Origin: an uncultured Oxalobacter sp.
GTDB lineage: Bacteria > Pseudomonadota > Gammaproteobacteria > Burkholderiales > Burkholderiaceae_D
Assembly (NCBI GenBank): GCA_905202055.1
Contig: CAJKQK010000038.1
Span: forward strand, 1 to 19,767
Direction of reading: 5' to 3'
DNA: 19,767 bases
Made by a program: the position numbers and the translations under genes. Below the pieces are notes generated by a model. That model did no database searches. It was not told the DNA's origin and saw nothing but the letters and a program-made list of their open reading frames with translations. Below are positions 16,188 to 19,767 of this stretch, piece after piece (the stretch's first letter is position 1; each line of letters opens with the position of its first letter).

Positions 16188-17459
16188 GTGAAAGTCATTG
16201 TATTAGGATCGGGTATTACGGGAACGGCAGCGGCATGGTTTCTTCGTCAGGCCGGACATGACGTGACCGTTATCGAACGGCGTCCGGGCGCTGCGCAGGA
16301 AACCACTTTCGGAAACGGTTCGCAGATTTCCGTTTCCCACTCGGAACCTTGGGCGAACCCTTCTGCCCCATCGAAAATCCTGAAATGGCTGGGCAAGGAA
16401 GATGCCCCTCTTCTTTACCGTTTTCGTGCGGAAAAATTGCAGTGGGAATGGGGCGCCCGCTTTTTGCTGGAATGTTCCCCGAAACGTACAGCACACAATA
16501 CGCGCCAGTGCGTTGCCATGTCGGATTTCAGCAAGAGAACTCTCCGCGCCTTGCGGGAAGAGACGAAGCTGGACTATACCCATTCAAGCCACGGCATCAT
16601 GCACTTTTATACCGACAGGGAAGATTATGAATCGTCCAAGGCCGGTGCAAAACTGATGACGTCGCTTGGCTGTCCACGCAATACCATTACACCGGATGAA
16701 GTCGTCCGGATCGAACCGGCTCTCTCGCCTGTCCATGACAGGCTGATCGGCGGTGATTTCACGCCTGACGACGAACATGGCGATTCCCGTGAATTCACGA
16801 TTGCCCTCTCGGAAAAAGCAATGGAAAAAGGAGTCGAGTTCCGTTTCAACACAACGGCAACACGCCTGATAAAGGAAGGAACCGGAGCGGCATCGAGAAT
16901 TGTCGCCGTCGAAACCATTACACCGACCGGTGAATTCGAGGTCCTGAAAGCCGATGCTTTCGTCATTTCCATGGGCAGTTTTTCCGCACCGTTTTTGAAG
17001 CCCCTCGGCATTTCACTGATGATTTATCCTGCCAAGGGGTATTCCGCCACATTCCCGGTCACCAACCCGGACAAGGCGCCGCTCGTATCCCTGATCGATG
17101 CGGGACACAAACTGGTATTCTCACGTCTCGGCAACAGGTTGCGAGTGGGTGGAACGGCAGAAATGAATGGTTACGAACGCCCCCTGAATGAAGCGAGATG
17201 CGAGGCATTGATACGGCGTACATCCGAGTTGTTCCCTGAAGCCTGTGATTATTCCAATCCTCATTTCTGGACAGGCTTGCGCCCGATGACACCGTCGAAT
17301 ATTCCTTACATCGGAAAATCGCAAATCAGCAATCTTTTCCTGAATACAGGCCACGGCACACTGGGCTGGACAATGGGTTGCGGTTCGGGCCGCTCGATTG
17401 CCGACATCGTTTCCGGACGACTTCCGGAAGTCGATTTCGAATTTTTCGGAATGAAGTAG
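16188..17459 (+). CDS. dadA: D-amino acid dehydrogenase (FAD-dependent, small-subunit type)
   Basis: DadA oxidatively deaminates D-amino acids such as D-alanine to 2-oxo acids, passing electrons to the membrane quinone pool. The 423-residue product starts with the FAD-binding motif VLGSGITGTAAAW (residues 5-17). It ends with the DadA signatures WTGLRPMTPSNIPYIG and NTGHGTLGWTMGCGSG, which bind substrate carboxylate and flavin. Length agrees with E. coli DadA (432). The start is GTG at 16188, preceded by AGAGG at good spacing. It follows the small unknown gene by 15 nt and precedes the YchJ-family gene by 7 nt. No alr/dadX racemase gene is adjacent, so regulation may differ from the enterobacterial dadAX operon. 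Confidence 0.88.
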   Translation: MKVIVLGSGITGTAAAWFLRQAGHDVTVIERRPGAAQETTFGNGSQISVSHSEPWANPSAPSKILKWLGKEDAPLLYRFRAEKLQWEWGARFLLECSPKRTAHNTRQCVAMSDFSKRTLRALREETKLDYTHSSHGIMHFYTDREDYESSKAGAKLMTSLGCPRNTITPDEVVRIEPALSPVHDRLIGGDFTPDDEHGDSREFTIALSEKAMEKGVEFRFNTTATRLIKEGTGAASRIVAVETITPTGEFEVLKADAFVISMGSFSAPFLKPLGISLMIYPAKGYSATFPVTNPDKAPLVSLIDAGHKLVFSRLGNRLRVGGTAEMNGYERPLNEARCEALIRRTSELFPEACDYSNPHFWTGLRPMTPSNIPYIGKSQISNLFLNTGHGTLGWTMGCGSGRSIADIVSGRLPEVDFEFFGMK

Positions 17460-17466
17460 TTCGCTC

Positions 17467-17853
17467 ATGTCGAAAACCGAACAGAAACCATGTCCCTGCG
17501 GCAATCCCTCCTATGCAGATTGCTGCCAGCCCTATCTGGAAGGGATGGCCTTTCCGCCTGACGCGGTTTCCCTGATGCGTTCGCGATATACTGCGTACGT
17601 TCTTGAAAACGAGGAATATCTCCGTTCCACCTGGGCAGAAGAAAACCGCCCTTCCGGCACGATCATTGAAAAAAAACAGACGACCAAATGGATCGGTCTC
17701 AAAATCCTGCGTCATCAGGAACATGAAGACAGGGCAACAGTAGAGTTCATTGCCCGTTACAAAGTGAATGGCCGCATGCAGAAACTTCATGAAATCAGCC
17801 GCTTTGTCAAAGAAGATTCACTATGGTTCTACCATGACGGCACTTTTTTCTGA
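17467..17853 (+). CDS. ychJ: YchJ-family protein (UPF0225) with SEC-C zinc-binding motif
   Basis: A 128-residue cytoplasmic protein. The N-terminal CPCGNPSYADCC (C9, C11, C19, C20) is a SEC-C type zinc-binding motif like the one at the C-terminus of SecA. The rest is the single YchJ-like domain: LMRSRYTAYV near 37-46, TKWIGLKIL near 73-81 and FIARYKVNGR near 94-103, a fold related to NTF2-like proteins. E. coli YchJ has a second SEC-C motif at its C-terminus; here the protein stops right after the domain at WFYHDGTFF, the shorter form. The function is unknown. It is spaced 7 nt from dadA and 20 nt from bioA. Confidence 0.88.
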   Translation: MSKTEQKPCPCGNPSYADCCQPYLEGMAFPPDAVSLMRSRYTAYVLENEEYLRSTWAEENRPSGTIIEKKQTTKWIGLKILRHQEHEDRATVEFIARYKVNGRMQKLHEISRFVKEDSLWFYHDGTFF

Positions 17854-17873
17854 TTTTTTGAAAGACAAATTCC

Positions 17874-19217
17874 GTGAAAAAGTCATTTTCCCGTTCAGCA
17901 GACTGGATAGATCGCAGCCTGAAAAGCGTCTGGCACCCTTGCACACAGATGCAGCATCACGAAACGCTGCCGCTAGTCGCCCTGAAAAGCGGCAAAGGTG
18001 CCTGGCTTTACGATCAGGACGGCAATCGTTATCTTGACGCGATCAGTTCCTGGTGGACCAATATTTTCGGTCACGCCAACCCGTTCATTTCAAAGGCGTT
18101 GAAAGACCAGCTCGACATCCTTGAACATGCCATGCTCGCCGGTTGCACACATGAACCGGTTGTCGAACTGTCTGAAAGGCTGTCGGCACTGACTGGAAAT
18201 ACCCTCGGTCACTGTTTCTATGGTTCCGATGGTGCTTCCGCGGTGGAAATCGCCCTGAAAATGAGCTTTCACTACTGGAAAAACAGCGGCCACCCGGAAA
18301 AACAGGAATTCATTTGTCTGAAAAACAGCTATCACGGCGAAACGATCGGCGCACTTTCCGTCACCGATGTGACGCTTTTCAGGGATTCTTACGCCCCACT
18401 GATCCGCAATTCCAATATCGTTGAATCGCCGGACAGCCGACAGGCGAAAGACGGGCAAACCGCCGCCGATGTCGCCAATGAAGCGGCTGACAAACTGGAA
18501 GCTCTGCTGCAGGAAAAATCGGAAAAGATTGCCGCCATCATCGTCGAACCGCTCATCCAGTGTGCTGCCGGTTTCGTCATGTACGATCCCGTCTATCTGA
18601 CACGTGCAAGAGAACTCTGCGACCGTTACAAAGTCCATCTCATTGCCGATGAGATCGCTGTCGGCTTCGGTCGGACAGGCACTTTTTTTGCCTGCGAACA
18701 GGCCGGTATCTGGCCGGATATGCTTTGTCTTTCAAAGGCGATTACGGGAGGTTTCCTTCCGCTATCTCTCGTCATGACAACAGACGATATATTCAATGCC
18801 TTTTACGATATGGATATCACGCGGGGCTTTTTGCATTCGCATTCCTATACCGGCAATCCACTGGCTTGCAGGGCGGCACTCGCCACACTGGACCTGTTCA
18901 GAAACCACAACGTCATTGCCCGCAACCAGAATGTATCGAGACAATTGTCCGAGGTCCTGAAGCCGCTTGAAAACCACCCGAAGAACAAACATTTTCGAAA
19001 TAAAGGTATGATCTGGGCTTTCGACGTCGAGATGGAAACAGAAAAGCAGGCTACTTTTCCGAGACGTTTTTTCGAGAAGGCCCTCCAGCATGAATTACTG
19101 ATGAGACCTGTCGGCAATACCGTGTACCTCATGCCACCCTATATACTGAATGAAGAAGAAATCGGATTGCTGGCAAACAAAACGATGTCCGTATTTGAAG
19201 AGATGATGAAGTCATGA
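17874..19217 (+). CDS. bioA: Adenosylmethionine-8-amino-7-oxononanoate aminotransferase
   Basis: BioA makes 7,8-diaminononanoate from 8-amino-7-oxononanoate using S-adenosylmethionine as amino donor, the antepenultimate step of biotin synthesis. The 447-residue class III aminotransferase has SSWWTNIFGH (58-67) with the paired Trp of the substrate pocket, GSDGASAVEIALKM (117-130) for the cofactor phosphate, NSYHGETIGALS (151-162), ADEIAVGFGRTG (258-269) with the PLP-contacting Asp D259, and the Schiff-base lysine K288 in LSKAITGG. The start is GTG at 17874, with GAAAG upstream. The gene ends in an ATGA overlap with bioD. The SAM-type BioA fits better than lysine-using BioK, but the donor is not proven by sequence. 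Confidence 0.95.
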   Translation: MKKSFSRSADWIDRSLKSVWHPCTQMQHHETLPLVALKSGKGAWLYDQDGNRYLDAISSWWTNIFGHANPFISKALKDQLDILEHAMLAGCTHEPVVELSERLSALTGNTLGHCFYGSDGASAVEIALKMSFHYWKNSGHPEKQEFICLKNSYHGETIGALSVTDVTLFRDSYAPLIRNSNIVESPDSRQAKDGQTAADVANEAADKLEALLQEKSEKIAAIIVEPLIQCAAGFVMYDPVYLTRARELCDRYKVHLIADEIAVGFGRTGTFFACEQAGIWPDMLCLSKAITGGFLPLSLVMTTDDIFNAFYDMDITRGFLHSHSYTGNPLACRAALATLDLFRNHNVIARNQNVSRQLSEVLKPLENHPKNKHFRNKGMIWAFDVEMETEKQATFPRRFFEKALQHELLMRPVGNTVYLMPPYILNEEEIGLLANKTMSVFEEMMKS

Positions 19218-19767
19218 AACCCTTGTCCTGTTTTATTACCGGCACTGATACCGAAATCGGCAAAACAACCGTTTCCTGCGCAATCATTCGTGCACTGGTC
19301 AAAAAAGGGCTGCAGGTCGCCGCGATGAAACCGGTTGCGGCAGGCGCTTTCGAGTTCGACGGTGCTTTCCACAACGAAGACGTCGATGCACTGGCAGAAG
19401 CGTCCAACATGAGTCTTCCGCTTTCGTTGACAACACCCTATCTGCTGAAAACCCCGATCGCTCCCCATCTTTCAGCGGAACTGGATCATGTCGTGATCGA
19501 CAATCATCACATCGTGTCGTGTTACCGCGAAATCTCCCATCAGGCGGACGCTGTCATCGTCGAGGGCGTTGGCGGTTTTTGCGTACCATTCACCGATTGC
19601 AGCGACAGCGCCGAACTGGCCGTACAACTGGGACTTCCTGTTATACTGGTTGTTGGTATGAAACTGGGGTGTATCAATCATGCGCTCCTGACTGCCGAAG
19701 CTGTCCGTTCGCGAGGCCTCAAAGTGGCAGGCTGGGTCGCCAACACGATTGATCCGCGGATGCCTTT
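19214..19767 (+). CDS. bioD: Dethiobiotin synthetase, 3' end beyond the window
   Basis: BioD closes the ureido ring of dethiobiotin from 7,8-diaminononanoate, CO2 and ATP, the step right after BioA. The 184 codons visible are open to the window edge. The P-loop GTDTEIGKT (residues 10-18) has K17 and T18. The conserved MKPVAAGA segment (substrate/ATP region) is near residue 40, and VEGVGGFCVPF carries the metal and substrate Glu. The later PVILVVGMKLGCINHALLT matches the family. The ATG at 19214 overlaps the bioA stop by 4 nt (ATGA), implying translational coupling. The full enzyme is usually about 220-240 residues, so roughly 40-55 are missing at the right. Confidence 0.95.
   Translation, partial: MKPLSCFITGTDTEIGKTTVSCAIIRALVKKGLQVAAMKPVAAGAFEFDGAFHNEDVDALAEASNMSLPLSLTTPYLLKTPIAPHLSAELDHVVIDNHHIVSCYREISHQADAVIVEGVGGFCVPFTDCSDSAELAVQLGLPVILVVGMKLGCINHALLTAEAVRSRGLKVAGWVANTIDPRMP

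Noticed and set aside
1..19767. CRISPR arrays, transposases, integrase or phage genes, toxin-antitoxin pairs, tRNA or rRNA genes
   Set aside because: Looked for repeats, family motifs and gene patterns on both strands and found none; the window is housekeeping chromosome.

Overview
The window looks like core chromosome of a betaproteobacterium in the order Burkholderiales, plausibly Oxalobacteraceae (an Oxalobacter-like organism). This rests on several features: a homodimeric-type AceE, an E3 subunit with its own lipoyl domain, a DNA polymerase III chi gene followed by a small acidic protein, and moderate GC with mostly short intergenic gaps. The genus is an inference from gene content and protein style, not a database match. 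I found no phage genes, transposase, CRISPR array, tRNA or rRNA.

Layout, left to right. (1) Positions 1-351, minus strand: the N-terminal third of an aldo/keto reductase runs out of frame into an internal piece of glycerol kinase. Both look broken, or the join is an assembly artefact. (2) Positions 495-1910, plus: a membrane polyferredoxin of the NapH/FixG type. (3) Positions 1954-4574, minus: clpS-clpA, overlapping by 4 nt and closed by a strong terminator. (4) Positions 4907-5954, plus: a cold-shock protein gene with its own terminator, then the 16S rRNA pseudouridine synthase rsuA. (5) Positions 6002-11889, minus: the pyruvate dehydrogenase operon aceE-aceF-lpdA, with a good sigma-70-like promoter upstream of aceE. 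(6) Positions 12209-15210, plus: folD with a terminator, then oligopeptidase A (prlC). (7) Positions 15301-19767, plus: a tightly packed run of holC, a small unknown protein, a D-amino acid dehydrogenase (dadA), a YchJ-family SEC-C protein, bioA, and bioD, which leaves the window on the right.

Functionally this is housekeeping: protein quality control (ClpS adaptor feeding ClpA, a companion of ClpP), cold shock and ribosome modification, entry of pyruvate into central metabolism, one-carbon folate metabolism, peptide degradation, replication clamp-loader function and biotin synthesis. AceE, AceF and LpdA form one multienzyme complex in which both AceF and LpdA carry a lipoyl domain. BioA and BioD catalyse consecutive steps of biotin synthesis and their genes overlap by 4 nt.

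I did not find a convincing undescribed system. The points most worth checking are the broken aldo/keto reductase-glycerol kinase junction at the left edge, the nearly identical lipoyl-domain DNA shared by lpdA and aceF (a sign of recent duplication or gene conversion), and the unusual third cysteine cluster in the polyferredoxin.
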